Notes: generated by a model not told the origin, from the letters alone. Shown: positions 26,538-33,853, counted from the stretch's first letter. The stretch is DNA of 46,928 bases from Phycisphaeraceae bacterium (GCA_029260655.1 JAJDCU010000013.1:1-46928), one strand, 5' to 3'. A program made the numbers and translations.

Positions 26538-28543
26538 TACCAGTCCTCCTCGAACTGCGGGATCAGGTAGCCGTAGAGGAACACATTTTCCAGCCCGCGG
26601 TACGGATCGGTCAGGCCGTTCTTCATCATGAAGTTGCTGCCGATGAGGAACACCGATAGCGGCGGCAAATCGTCCTGGTTAAACAACCTGCCGATGGCGT
26701 CGGCCATGAAGGCGCGTTCGTACTGGTTGGTGTCGTCTGCTAACAACGGCAGGACGTGCGCCGCCACACCCGGTGCCCCGCACAACGACAGCGCAACGAT
26801 CACCTCACGGTTGACATAATACGCTTCCTGGTCCCACGCCCAGACGAGATGGGGGATCGCCTCGCCGGCCCCGGTCACACCCATCGACAGAATCGCCGCC
26901 CGTCGGGCAAGCAGGTCCGTGGTCTCATCGTGGTGGGGTTTGCGCTCAAGCGCCGCACGGGCCAGCTCGATCACGTTGCGGTCACCCAGGATCGCCCGGC
27001 CTAACAACACATACCCACCCAACAGCGGGCTGGTGTCGTCGAACGCCTCGTAGCGGCCGATCATCAGTTTGAGGTTCGATGTCCTGCCGCTTATACCCAG
27101 CGCAACCGCGGCAGCGGCACGGACCTCCAACTTCTCACGCTTATCGACCAACCGATCCTTAAGCATCTTCAAGGCGCGTCCGTGGTCCGGGTGATTGGTC
27201 GCGCCCTGCTCCGTCATGTACGGCCGGGCGTAGAGGCCCAAACCAATGATCGCAAATCCGCGCAACGGTGATTCGAGGTCTTCCTGACGCTTGATCCGGC
27301 GTCCGTCCTGATCGCTCGCCACGGCCAACAGGTCGTCGAGTCCCTTGTGCGAACCGATCTGGCCGAGGCTGATGGCCGCAAAACACTTCGCCGGCGTGTT
27401 GTAATTGTTGGTCTGCTCCGTGATCAACGCTCGCAGCGCATCGATGGCCTGCTCCCGGTTAGTTGCCCCTGTCAGCGCCGTCGCCGCAGAGGCCCGCAGA
27501 CGGGCGCGGTAGATCTCCTCGATCCCGATGACCATCCTGATCCCACGGTAGCCCTCGGGCTGCTCGCCCAACGGTGTCGGGGCCGGGTTCAGATCGAAGA
27601 TCCGGCGGTGGGCTCGGACCCACTTGCGGTGCTGACCAACGGTGACAGGCCCGTACTTCTCACGTTTGACCTCATCAAGCGTACGCCAGAGCGGTAAGTC
27701 TTGAAACTCATCTCCCTGAGACACAATCCGCGCCAGCATAAGTTCGCCGGCCTCATCTATATTTGAGCCCAACGCCAGGAGCGAATCGGACACAAGCCAG
27801 GGGCTGCCCGAGGTCGCCATCAATGACATGGTCTCTCTTGCGTGCCCATCCCCAGGATGTTGCGTAAGCGCCCACCACGCTGCGTTACGCATCACCGGGC
27901 CGTCCCGATCAAGGACCTTGTGCAACCCAACACGCATCGGCATCGTCTGCTCGCGCACCAGGCCGGTACTGATCAGCGCGGAAGCACGCAGCCAAGGCGA
28001 TGGCGGCGAATACCCAAATAGAAATGATCCGCTGTCTTTGTCGTCGATCAGACCTATCGCCAACAACGCATTGGACCTCACGGACTCGCTGGGGTCTTTC
28101 TGTGCAAGCTTAATCAGCGCCTCTATAGCGCCAGAATCCGCCGACGCACGCATGCGGCCAAGCGACAGAGCCGCGGCGGATCTGGGTTCCTCGTTGGGAT
28201 CACTTAGCACCTCGATGAGTGCTTTCTCCGCACGAGAGCGTAACGAAAGAAAACCTGCCTGATCCAGATCCTGGTGAGGCCGGCCTTGCCCAATCGGCCG
28301 CAGATACAGGCTTCGGTTCGCCTCCCACCAGTGGACCCATGACCACCGCAGCTCGGTCACGCGCGGCATCTGTTTAAGAACTATTTTGGGCTTGGGGGGA
28401 GGAGGCGGGGCCGTAGGCGCCGGGTCGCCGTGTGCCCAGACGATAGACGCCAACACAAGGATGATGGTCGCCCCAGTGTATGTCGTTGAACCCGCGGAGA
28501 TTTTGTGGCAATTAGCTTGCAACGAGGTGTATGATACAACCAT
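26534..28543 (-). CDS. HEAT-repeat protein
   Basis: A 669-residue protein, first gene of the operon. Near residues 20-40 there is a hydrophobic signal or anchor (GATIILVLASIVWAHGD), then a proline stretch (APTAPPPPPKPK) and many HEAT/PBS-lyase-like repeats such as EEPRSAAALSLGRM, ESVRSNALLAIGLIDD, REQAIDALRALITEQ and LEVRAAAAVALGISG. These form a curved protein-binding solenoid. I chose the ATG at 28543; it overlaps the start codon of the divergent cytochrome gene, so the true start may be a later TTG or GTG, leaving room for promoters. The longer frame to 28903 is antisense to the cytochrome gene. Confidence 0.7.
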   Translation of the reverse strand: MVVSYTSLQANCHKISAGSTTYTGATIILVLASIVWAHGDPAPTAPPPPPKPKIVLKQMPRVTELRWSWVHWWEANRSLYLRPIGQGRPHQDLDQAGFLSLRSRAEKALIEVLSDPNEEPRSAAALSLGRMRASADSGAIEALIKLAQKDPSESVRSNALLAIGLIDDKDSGSFLFGYSPPSPWLRASALISTGLVREQTMPMRVGLHKVLDRDGPVMRNAAWWALTQHPGDGHARETMSLMATSGSPWLVSDSLLALGSNIDEAGELMLARIVSQGDEFQDLPLWRTLDEVKREKYGPVTVGQHRKWVRAHRRIFDLNPAPTPLGEQPEGYRGIRMVIGIEEIYRARLRASAATALTGATNREQAIDALRALITEQTNNYNTPAKCFAAISLGQIGSHKGLDDLLAVASDQDGRRIKRQEDLESPLRGFAIIGLGLYARPYMTEQGATNHPDHGRALKMLKDRLVDKREKLEVRAAAAVALGISGRTSNLKLMIGRYEAFDDTSPLLGGYVLLGRAILGDRNVIELARAALERKPHHDETTDLLARRAAILSMGVTGAGEAIPHLVWAWDQEAYYVNREVIVALSLCGAPGVAAHVLPLLADDTNQYERAFMADAIGRLFNQDDLPPLSVFLIGSNFMMKNGLTDPYRGLENVFLYGYLIPQFEEDWY

Positions 28544-29837
28544 GTCCCACAAAAATAAAGCATTGATCAAAAAAAAATCGGTGGTGGGACCACGAGCGAT
28601 AGGGCCGATATTGGGTGCTGTGATTGTACTAGTGGCTTGGCTGATCTGGCTGATCTGGCTGCCTGGCCAGCTAACGCGGACAACCGAGGCCGATCTACAG
28701 GATTCGGACCCGTTACAGCGTGCCGAGGCGTGCAGACAGGCCGGTGAAGCCGACTTATTGGCCCGCACCAGTGACGCCGACTGGCGCGTGCGTGCCGCGG
28801 CCTTCGGGGCGCTGGACAAAATCGACCCTGTCGACCCCATGCCTCTGCGTGACACACCGATTGACCAGCGCGAGGCGTTGGCTTTAAGTTGGATAGATCG
28901 CAATGCGCCTTCTGTATCGGGCGATCTCTGCGAGGTCTACGCCCATTCGGAGCATCTGCGCTTCGGCCCGGTCCTCGTAGGACGCTGTCTGACATGCCAC
29001 GCCGGGCCCGTACCTGATCCCGACCACGCCGACACCCGCTGCGCCGAGTGTCACACACAAACCCATGCGCAATGGTCCGGCACCGCGCATGCAAACAGCC
29101 TTTCGCACTTGATCCTCATGACCGTCGACCCTGTTACGCGTCAGCCCGGGACCTTCGACTTCGCAGATCGCAAAGGCCTTTCCTGCGTCGCCTGCCACTC
29201 GCCTCAGAGCGAGCGTGATACCCCGCATCAGCTAACCGGTTGCCTCACGCCATTCACGACGATCGCCTGCGCCCAATGCCACGGCCGGACGGCATCACAG
29301 TGGGATCAATGGGCAATGCGACCGCGCTACCGCCAGGCGACCTGGCCCCCCGGTTCGATTGAGCAGGTGGACGAAGACATGCCGATGGCTTGCATCGACT
29401 GTCACATGCCCGACGGCCGACACCTGTGGTCGGCACGACGCGATATGGATCTCTTGCGTAGCGGCATTGCCATGACGTTTACTCAGGACGACGAAGATGG
29501 GCCGACCTTGTCACTGCGAAACTTCGCTGGCCACGCATACCCCAGCGGCGGCATCCGCCGAGCCTTGCGGCTGTATGTCCAACTTGATGACGGCTCCGAG
29601 CAACTGCTCGCCACCCTTGCCGATAGACTGGACGATCCGTCGGGAAACCCCAACGCTTACCCAGCCCTACAGCCCGGCGAGATACGTGTGTTTCCCCTTC
29701 CCCGCACGACGGGCCTGGCACGGGCCCGGCTTGTTTACGTCCGCAACCGGTTCGACACGGACAGCTACACGGCCGAGGTCCATACCCTCGACCCGCAGCC
29801 GCCTCGCGGTGCAAATAGATCGTTATCAGAAAAATGA
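28542..29837 (+). CDS. Membrane-anchored pentaheme cytochrome c, 3' end truncated by IS remnant
   Basis: A 431-residue protein with a basic N-terminus and one membrane helix (ILGAVIVLVAWLIWLIWLPG, near residues 23-42), a HEAT-like segment (residues 55-95), and five CxxCH heme-binding motifs at residues 149-153, 167-171, 215-219, 243-247 and 284-288. It should be a periplasmic electron-transfer protein tethered to the inner membrane. A beta-rich C-terminal region follows. The last codons (after DPQPPRGA) are encoded by an insertion-sequence end that begins at about 29811, so the native C-terminus is lost. It diverges from the ExbBD/HEAT operon. Confidence 0.75.
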   Translation: MSHKNKALIKKKSVVGPRAIGPILGAVIVLVAWLIWLIWLPGQLTRTTEADLQDSDPLQRAEACRQAGEADLLARTSDADWRVRAAAFGALDKIDPVDPMPLRDTPIDQREALALSWIDRNAPSVSGDLCEVYAHSEHLRFGPVLVGRCLTCHAGPVPDPDHADTRCAECHTQTHAQWSGTAHANSLSHLILMTVDPVTRQPGTFDFADRKGLSCVACHSPQSERDTPHQLTGCLTPFTTIACAQCHGRTASQWDQWAMRPRYRQATWPPGSIEQVDEDMPMACIDCHMPDGRHLWSARRDMDLLRSGIAMTFTQDDEDGPTLSLRNFAGHAYPSGGIRRALRLYVQLDDGSEQLLATLADRLDDPSGNPNAYPALQPGEIRVFPLPRTTGLARARLVYVRNRFDTDSYTAEVHTLDPQPPRGANRSLSEK

Positions 29838-30080
29838 GGCTATTGGGAGGGTGCAGACCATAGAGGTTCACCCAATAGCGATCGGTGTGTTGCCAGTTTG
29901 GGCGTCAGGGCGCGATATAAATTGATTATCATCCGAATTCTGTGCGTATTTGAGCATCCCCGGTCGAAGTGAACTGCTGCCGGATTGTCGGTGCGTTGAC
30001 GGGTTTGGGATGAGCGTTCAATGTGGAAATATGCGCGCTGAACAAATAGATCGTCATCTGAATTATGAGCTTTTTTTTAC
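29811..30080. mobile_element. Cluster of solo ends of the 8633-9929 insertion sequence family
   Basis: CAAATAGATCGTTATC at 29812 and ACAAATAGATCGTCAT at 30037 match the left end of the intact element. Between them, GTGCGTTGACGGGTTTGGG and ATGAGCGTTCAATGTGGA at 29995-30030 match two blocks of its left subterminal region with the intervening bases missing. A third similar block (GTTTGGGCGTCAGGGCGCGA) is near 29897. No transposase remains. This is a nest of internally deleted copies. Confidence 0.7.
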
Positions 30081-30406
30081 GAGCTTTGGCCGAACGCACG
30101 CACCACTCACCGATCGATGCGCAGGCCGGGTGGGCTCTCCGGACAAACGTTCTATATGCAGACGCGCATGCTGCTTTTACAGATTAATCTGGGGTCCTGT
30201 AGCACGGTCCGACACACGTAAATGACTGTTTCCCGGAAGCCGGGTCGCCCCCTCTTGGGGTGGATTCGAACGGGTTGTCCAATAAAGGGCCATCCGTTCA
30301 AGCCGTCCTCAACAAGCTCCCGATGAGCTCGCTCAGCCGCTCGCGGTGCCCCCGGGTGTGCGCCTGGATGGTCGGCGTCCGGGGCAACTCTATCAGATTT
30401 TTCGGT
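30081..30406. other. Degenerate spacer at the left edge of the tRNA island
   Basis: No intact gene. A single T-loop-like string (GGATTCGAACGGG at 30262) could be the scar of a lost tRNA gene. The minus frame around 30300-30400 (AHTRGHRERLSELIGSLL) might be a frameshifted tail of the MerR gene. Confidence 0.35.
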
Positions 30407-30586
30407 TCACATCCCCGGCACCTGGGCCCGCATGAGGTGGTCGAGCGAGCGGAGGTGCTTCGGGCCGTAACGGCGGTGGCCACCGGCGGTACGATGCGTA
30501 GCGGGGATCAGGCCCATGCGCTCCCAGACGCGCAGCGACTGAGGCGACACACCATAACGGTCTGCCAGCTTGCCGATGCTCATCAT
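30407..30586 (-). CDS. Short MerR-type helix-turn-helix protein
   Basis: A 59-residue protein consisting almost only of a MerR-type DNA-binding head: MSIGKLADRYGVSPQSLRVW, then ERMGLIPATHRTAGGHRRYG and HLRSLDHLMRAQ. The GGHRRY wing is typical of MerR regulators and of the N-terminal domain of IS607-type recombinases. The effector domain is absent; a frame shift around 30400 may have cut it off. A perfect 16-bp palindrome lies 30 bases upstream. It is the last gene before the array ends, on the same strand, so it may be co-transcribed with the tRNAs or be a leftover of a mobile element. Confidence 0.55.
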   Translation of the reverse strand: MMSIGKLADRYGVSPQSLRVWERMGLIPATHRTAGGHRRYGPKHLRSLDHLMRAQVPGM

Positions 30587-30616
30587 GTCACGCTCACGGT
30601 CCAAAGCTCACGCTCC

Positions 30617-30632
30617 CTATCTATATAGATAG
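30617..30632. promoter_or_regulatory. Perfect 16-bp palindrome, candidate MerR operator
   Basis: CTATCTATATAGATAG is fully self-complementary and lies between the last tRNA gene of the array and the MerR-type gene. MerR proteins bind such dyads between the -35 and -10 elements. It also contains a -10-like TATAGA on either strand. Confidence 0.45.
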
Positions 30633-30644
30633 CCAAACATTCAA

Positions 30645-30717
30645 CCGCCCTCCCGGGGCTCGAACCCGGCACCTCCTGATTCAGAGTCAGGTGTGCAACC
30701 CGTTGCACCTGAGGGCA
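30645..30717 (-). tRNA. tRNA-Gln (CTG), distal end of the array
   Basis: Cloverleaf with anticodon loop CTCTGAA. U1 (paired with G72) and G73 fit glutamine identity. Position 8 is A in place of the nearly universal U. CCA is not encoded. Confidence 0.88.
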
Positions 30718-30726
30718 TCCGTAAAG

Positions 30727-30808
30727 TGGGGTGGGACGGAGTCGAACCGCCAATGTCTCGCGACGGCTGGATTACAACCAGCGGGGCCTGCCATTGCCCA
30801 ACCACCCC
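30727..30808 (-). tRNA. tRNA-Tyr (GTA)
   Basis: 82 bases, anticodon loop TTGTAAT, perfect GGGGTGG/CCACCCC acceptor stem, A73 and the long variable arm expected for bacterial tRNA-Tyr. Confidence 0.9.
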
Positions 30809-30820
30809 GGGTGTGAAGGC

Positions 30821-30901
30821 GTTAGCCATTAGCCTTTAGCTGTTAGCACAGAGATAAAGTTAAGGCGCATCCCTCTGGCTAATAGCTAACAGCTAAAGGC
30901 T
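30821..30901. repeat. Hairpin of TTAGCC-type heptamer repeats, copy 1
   Basis: The left arm contains GTTAGCC, ATTAGCC, TTTAGCT heptamers; 30831-30847 is exactly complementary to 30885-30901 (17 bp). It lies between tRNA-Tyr and tRNA-Ser genes. Confidence 0.8.
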
Positions 30902-30909
30902 CCAACAAG

Positions 30910-30995
30910 CGGAAGGCGGAGGACTCGAACCCCAGGCCGTAAAGCCCCACCCGTTTTCGAGACGGGGGCCGCCCCATTGGCGAACTTCACCTTCC
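30910..30995 (-). tRNA. tRNA-Ser (CGA)
   Basis: 86 bases, anticodon loop CTCGAAA, long variable arm, G73. The D arm is atypical: the acceptor is followed by a longer linker and a CGCC/GGCG stem with a very small loop. Acceptor GGAAGGT/GCCTTCC has a T7-G66 wobble. Confidence 0.82.
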
Positions 30996-31008
30996 TTTCA
31001 CTAACCAA

Positions 31009-31079
31009 TACCCCGCCCGGGAATCGAACCCGGTCCTCCGGCTTGAGGGGCCGGCGTCACACCAATCGACCAGCGGGGC
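31009..31079 (-). tRNA. tRNA-Glu (CTC) with C33
   Basis: 71 bases. The anticodon stem CCGGC/GCCGG closes loop CCCTCAA, giving anticodon CTC with C at position 33 where U is nearly invariant. G1-T72 wobble, A73. Compare the canonical tRNA-Glu(CTC) at 43265, which has U33. Confidence 0.82.
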
Positions 31080-31087
31080 GTTCTTGT

Positions 31088-31177
31088 AGCCGTTAGCCAT
31101 TAGCCTTTAGCCATTAGCTTGTGCATACGTACCATTCATCCTTCTTGCTAACGGCTAACGGCTAACGGCTAATGGCT
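31088..31177. repeat. Hairpin of TTAGCC-type heptamer repeats, copy 2
   Basis: Left arm: about four TTAGCC(A/G/T) heptamers at 31088-31118. Right arm: four GCTAACG/GCTAATG heptamers at 31147-31177. The arms are complementary with a few mismatches and make a long fold-back between tRNA-Glu and tRNA-Ser. Confidence 0.8.
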
Positions 31178-31186
31178 CACACAAAG

Positions 31187-31270
31187 CGGAAGGCGGTGGG
31201 CACGATCCACAGACCCATCAGGCCCCACCCGGTTAGCAACCGGAGCCCGCACCTAGCGGATTCACCTTCC
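31187..31270 (-). tRNA. tRNA-Ser (GCT) with inverted T54/A58
   Basis: 84 bases, anticodon loop TTGCTAA, long variable arm, G73. The D arm has a CCGC/GCGG stem with a five-base loop. The T loop is ATCGTGC, so the usual T54-A58 pair is replaced by A54 and T58. Confidence 0.8.
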
Positions 31271-31276
31271 ATCTAA

Positions 31277-31347
31277 AGACCGGGGCGGGAGTCGAACCCG
31301 CGTCTACGGGGTTGCAGCCCGTCGCCTGACCATTCGGCTACCCGGCC
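31277..31347 (-). tRNA. tRNA-Cys (GCA)
   Basis: 71 bases, anticodon loop CTGCAAC, T-loop TTCGACT, acceptor GGCCGGG/CCCGGTC and U73, the discriminator expected for cysteine. Confidence 0.9.
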
Positions 31348-31377
31348 AAACAAGAGCGAAAGGATGTGAAATATGAA

Positions 31378-31449
31378 TGCGGCCGACAGGAATCGAACCT
31401 GCACCTCCGCCGTGGCGGGGCGGCGCTCTGCCGTGTGAGCTTCGACCGC
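31378..31449 (-). tRNA. tRNA-Gly (GCC) with C33 and A8
   Basis: 72 bases. Stem CCGCC/GGCGG closes loop CCGCCAC: anticodon GCC preceded by C33. Position 8 is A. Acceptor GCGGTCG/CGGCCGC, A73. Confidence 0.82.
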
Positions 31450-31500
31450 GATATAAAAGCCGACCCGTTCTTTCAAACGAGCCGGCCGATCTTCTCCTTT

Positions 31501-32631
31501 CTATGAATCATCCTTGGCGGCGTCCTTGCCGACCAGGCCGCGGACCTGCTCGGCGACGTCGCCCTGACCCAGCACGAAGGTTGCCTTGGTACCCTTGAGG
31601 ATTTCCTGAAGGGCTTCGAGTTCCTTCATGCGGGTCAGCGCCGGGTTCTCGGCGAGCAGCTTCGCGGTGTTCGCCTGGCTGCGCGCCGCTGCCGTCTCTT
31701 CCCGACGGCGGATGAGGTTGGCCTCGGCCTGCTTCTGGGCGAGGATGACCTCGTTGAGGATCATCTTCATCTCACCCGGCAGGATCACGTCACGCAGACC
31801 CACGCCCCGCACGCCCACGCCGAACTCCTTGGCGCGGGCATCCAGGACGCTACGGACCTCGTTGCCGACCGCGTCCTTGTCAGCCAGCAACTTGTCCAGG
31901 CTCCGCGTGCCGACCGACTCACGCAAAGCGAGCTGCGCCTCGCGGTACAGCGTCTGTGCGTAGTCGCTCACCGTGGTCACTGCCTTGACCGCGTCGTTGA
32001 CACGGTAGGTCACGACCAGGTTCACACGAAGCGTGACCTTGTCGGCGGTCATGATCTCCTGGCCGGCTACGTCGGCGACCTGCTCGCGCAGGTCCACGGC
32101 CTTCCAGACGACCTTGCCGGTCTGCTTCCAGAACACGTGCAGGCCCGGGCTCAGTTCGCCGACCAACTCGCCCTCACGGAACAACAGCACCCGCTCGTGC
32201 GACTCGACGCGCACGCCGTCCAGGAATGTTCCGCCACCACGGAAGCCGAGGATCGCCTCGACCTTCCGGTGGGTGAAGGTGAAGTCGTTGACGTTGTACG
32301 TCTCGACCGTGATCTTGGCCGGGTCGTTCCAGAACGCGTGCCGACCCGGGCCGACGATCCAGCCCAGCCGGCCGTCCTTCCAGATCAGCGCCCGCTCATC
32401 GTCCTTAAGATCGACCACGACCAGGCGCCCGGCGACACCGGCGTCGGTGACCAGCAGATCAAGCAGCTTGTGCTCGAACTTGCCGGCAAGCCGGTCGATC
32501 ATCTCGACCCGGTCCTTGAAGATGAACCGGCCGAGCAGCCAGTAGCTGCCCGGGCTCAACAGTTGCTTGAAGTCGCCGTGGCGGAACCACAGGCCGGCTT
32601 CATGCTTACGGATACGAAGCTTTGTAAACAT
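31501..32631 (-). CDS. SPFH/band-7 (slipin-like) protein embedded in the tRNA array
   Basis: A 376-residue SPFH-domain protein. The conserved SPFH core runs from about residue 125 (VRVESHERVLLFREGELVGE) through QEIMTADKVTLRVNLVVTYRV and DYAQTLYREAQLALRESVG to FGVGVRGVGLRDVILPGEM. It is followed by a helical segment (LAQKQAEANLIRRREETAAARS) as in slipins. Unlike most slipins it shows no N-terminal membrane helix; instead there are about 120 residues of a repeated beta motif (two units resembling GRLVVVDLKDDERALIWKDG). The start has a good ribosome-binding site (AAGGAG). Slipin-like genes are known neighbours of rtcB in RtcR-type RNA-repair operons, which fits RtcB encoded 1.3 kb upstream. It may organise RNA-repair or translation factors; this is inference. 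Confidence 0.82.
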   Translation of the reverse strand: MFTKLRIRKHEAGLWFRHGDFKQLLSPGSYWLLGRFIFKDRVEMIDRLAGKFEHKLLDLLVTDAGVAGRLVVVDLKDDERALIWKDGRLGWIVGPGRHAFWNDPAKITVETYNVNDFTFTHRKVEAILGFRGGGTFLDGVRVESHERVLLFREGELVGELSPGLHVFWKQTGKVVWKAVDLREQVADVAGQEIMTADKVTLRVNLVVTYRVNDAVKAVTTVSDYAQTLYREAQLALRESVGTRSLDKLLADKDAVGNEVRSVLDARAKEFGVGVRGVGLRDVILPGEMKMILNEVILAQKQAEANLIRRREETAAARSQANTAKLLAENPALTRMKELEALQEILKGTKATFVLGQGDVAEQVRGLVGKDAAKDDS

Positions 32632-33037
32632 GATCAGGGCTCCTTTCCTGGAGGTGAATGATTCACCGCCGTGAACGTCACGGCGACTGGGTAAATTGAA
32701 AAGTGCGGGCCGAGGGTTTTTCCGCAGGCGATGCCCCGAAGCAGCGGCGGGGTTGGCTTAAGGCGTGCGAAGAAGCGCGCTGACGTCACACGGCTCGCAC
32801 GCCGACAGGCACCCGCCCCCGAGTTGGGCGTCCTGCTCGGCGCGGAGCCGGGCGACCGCTACGGAGTCCGAAGACTCCTCACGCTGTCACATACCGGTAT
32901 CCGCCGAACCGCGTAGCCGTGCTATCGGTGCCGGCACGTTGATCCGTGTCACCGCCGAAGCGTCAACACATCACTCACATACCGGCCGGAATCGCACCAG
33001 GCCGTTTCCCCCGACCCGCGATGGTGCCCATAACCGA
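32632..33037. other. Structured spacer without gene
   Basis: About 400 bases between slipin and the tRNA block. It holds a GGCGTGCGA/TCGCACGCC fold-back (32762-32803), a GGAGTC/GACTCC tetraloop hairpin (32863-32878) and a T-arm-like string (GGAATCGCACC near 32988). Decayed tRNA genes or a structured RNA are possible. Confidence 0.4.
32762..32803. repeat. Nine-bp inverted repeat in array spacer
   Basis: GGCGTGCGA at 32762-32770 pairs with TCGCACGCC at 32795-32803; the loop contains the palindrome TGACGTCA. Confidence 0.6.
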
Positions 33038-33080
33038 GGGCAGTCGGAGGGAGTCGAACCCCGAGGCTTGCGCCCCTGCC
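33038..33080 (-). pseudogene. Partial tRNA (acceptor and T arm only)
   Basis: GGCAG and CTGCC form a short acceptor-like stem. Between them lie GGGGCGCAAGCC, which looks like the variable arm of a class II tRNA, and a good T arm with TTCGACT loop. D and anticodon arms are missing, so this is a deleted Ser/Leu-type tRNA or a small tRNA-like RNA. Confidence 0.5.
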
Positions 33081-33084
33081 AGGT

Positions 33085-33157
33085 GGTGTGAGACGGGAGT
33101 CGAACCCGCTACCTACTGAGTATCAGTCAGTTGCTCTACCTAATGAGCTACTCGCTT
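33085..33157 (-). tRNA. tRNA-Ile (GAT) with damaged acceptor stem
   Basis: Anticodon loop CTGATAC in a perfect ACTGA/TCAGT stem, normal D and T arms. The acceptor strands AAGCGAG and CTCACAC pair at only four of seven positions, so this copy may be inactive. Confidence 0.65.
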
Positions 33158-33271
33158 GTCGGACCAAACCACACCGATAGAACCCGTGTCGCGGAACACA
33201 CACAGCCAAACGCAGGGCGTGGCCGGTGAGCCGCCGGACGACAAGGGATGATCCCAACATTGGAAACAAAA

Positions 33272-33344
33272 CATGCACGGGAGGGGTCGAACCTCCACCT
33301 GACGGATTTGGAATCCGCCGCTCTGCCGATTGAGCTACGTGCAT
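33272..33344 (-). tRNA. tRNA-Trp (CCA)
   Basis: 73 bases, anticodon loop TTCCAAA, perfect acceptor ATGCACG/CGTGCAT with A1-T72 and G73, the bacterial tryptophan identity pattern. Confidence 0.92.
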
Positions 33345-33354
33345 ATCAGGCAAG

Positions 33355-33426
33355 CTGCACCGGCAGGATTCGAACCCGCAACCCTCTCCTTAACAGGGAG
33401 CCGCACAACCGTTGTGCTACGGTGCA
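33355..33426 (-). tRNA. tRNA-Asn (GTT)
   Basis: 72 bases, anticodon loop CTGTTAA, perfect acceptor TGCACCG/CGGTGCA and G73 as expected for asparagine. The outer anticodon-stem pair (27-43) is G-A. Confidence 0.9.
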
Positions 33427-33449
33427 AAAAAAAGACGTTGATTCGCCAT

Positions 33450-33523
33450 GTTTAGCGGGCGATCGCAGATCGCCGGTCTTGACCCGTTGGGCCTACGCGC
33501 GGATCTCCGATCCGCCGCTAAAC
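33450..33523. repeat. Palindromic mosaic element in array spacer
   Basis: Outer arms GTTTAGCGG and CCGCTAAAC enclose two 7-bp hairpins, GGCGATC/GATCGCC and GCGGATC/GATCCGC, each with a three-base loop. The layout resembles REP- or MITE-like units. Confidence 0.75.
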
Positions 33524-33563
33524 GATAGATAATCATCCGGATCGAAACGCGGGGCACAGACAA

Positions 33564-33636
33564 TCACCCCGGCTGGAGTCGAACCAGCACGAGCCCGTTT
33601 AGAAGACGGGTGCTCTTCCATTTGAGCTACGGGGTG
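33564..33636 (-). tRNA. tRNA-Arg (TCT)
   Basis: 73 bases, anticodon loop CTTCTAA, perfect acceptor CACCCCG/CGGGGTG, A73. Its acceptor stem equals that of tRNA-Arg(ACG) at 36709. Confidence 0.9.
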
Positions 33637-33646
33637 GACAGAACAA

Positions 33647-33718
33647 AACTGGTGGCCGGGATCGAACCGGCGTCTCCGCGTTACGAGGGCGTGCTCTGCC
33701 AGACTGAACCACACCAGC
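33647..33718 (-). tRNA. tRNA-Thr (CGT), weak anticodon stem
   Basis: Anticodon CGT preceded by T and followed by AA. The anticodon stem pairs only at about three positions (CGC/GCG), and the loop is enlarged. Acceptor GCTGGTG/CACCAGT with G1-T72, U73. Confidence 0.72.
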
Positions 33719-33759
33719 ACGAAGTGTTAACGGGGTAACCCTGGAATGGGTCTCGCAAG

Positions 33760-33832
33760 TGGCCCCCGTGGGACTCGAACCCACACCCAACGGATTAAAA
33801 GTCCGCTGCTCTGCCGATCGAGCTACGGGGCC
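33760..33832 (-). tRNA. tRNA-Lys (TTT)
   Basis: 73 bases, anticodon loop CTTTTAA, acceptor GGCCCCG/GGGGGCC with one G7-G66 mismatch, A73. Confidence 0.9.
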
Positions 33833-33853
33833 CAAGATACAGATCGAAACAAA

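Noticed and set aside
30241-30290. tRNA gene at the left edge
   Set aside because: Only a TTCGAA-containing string is present; no acceptor or anticodon stem can be built.
30821-31177. CRISPR-like repeats
   Set aside because: The units are contiguous heptamers folding into hairpins, without spacers of regular length or cas genes.
32840-33005. Additional degenerate tRNA genes
   Set aside because: T-arm-like strings are present (GGAATCGCACC) but I could not form a full cloverleaf.
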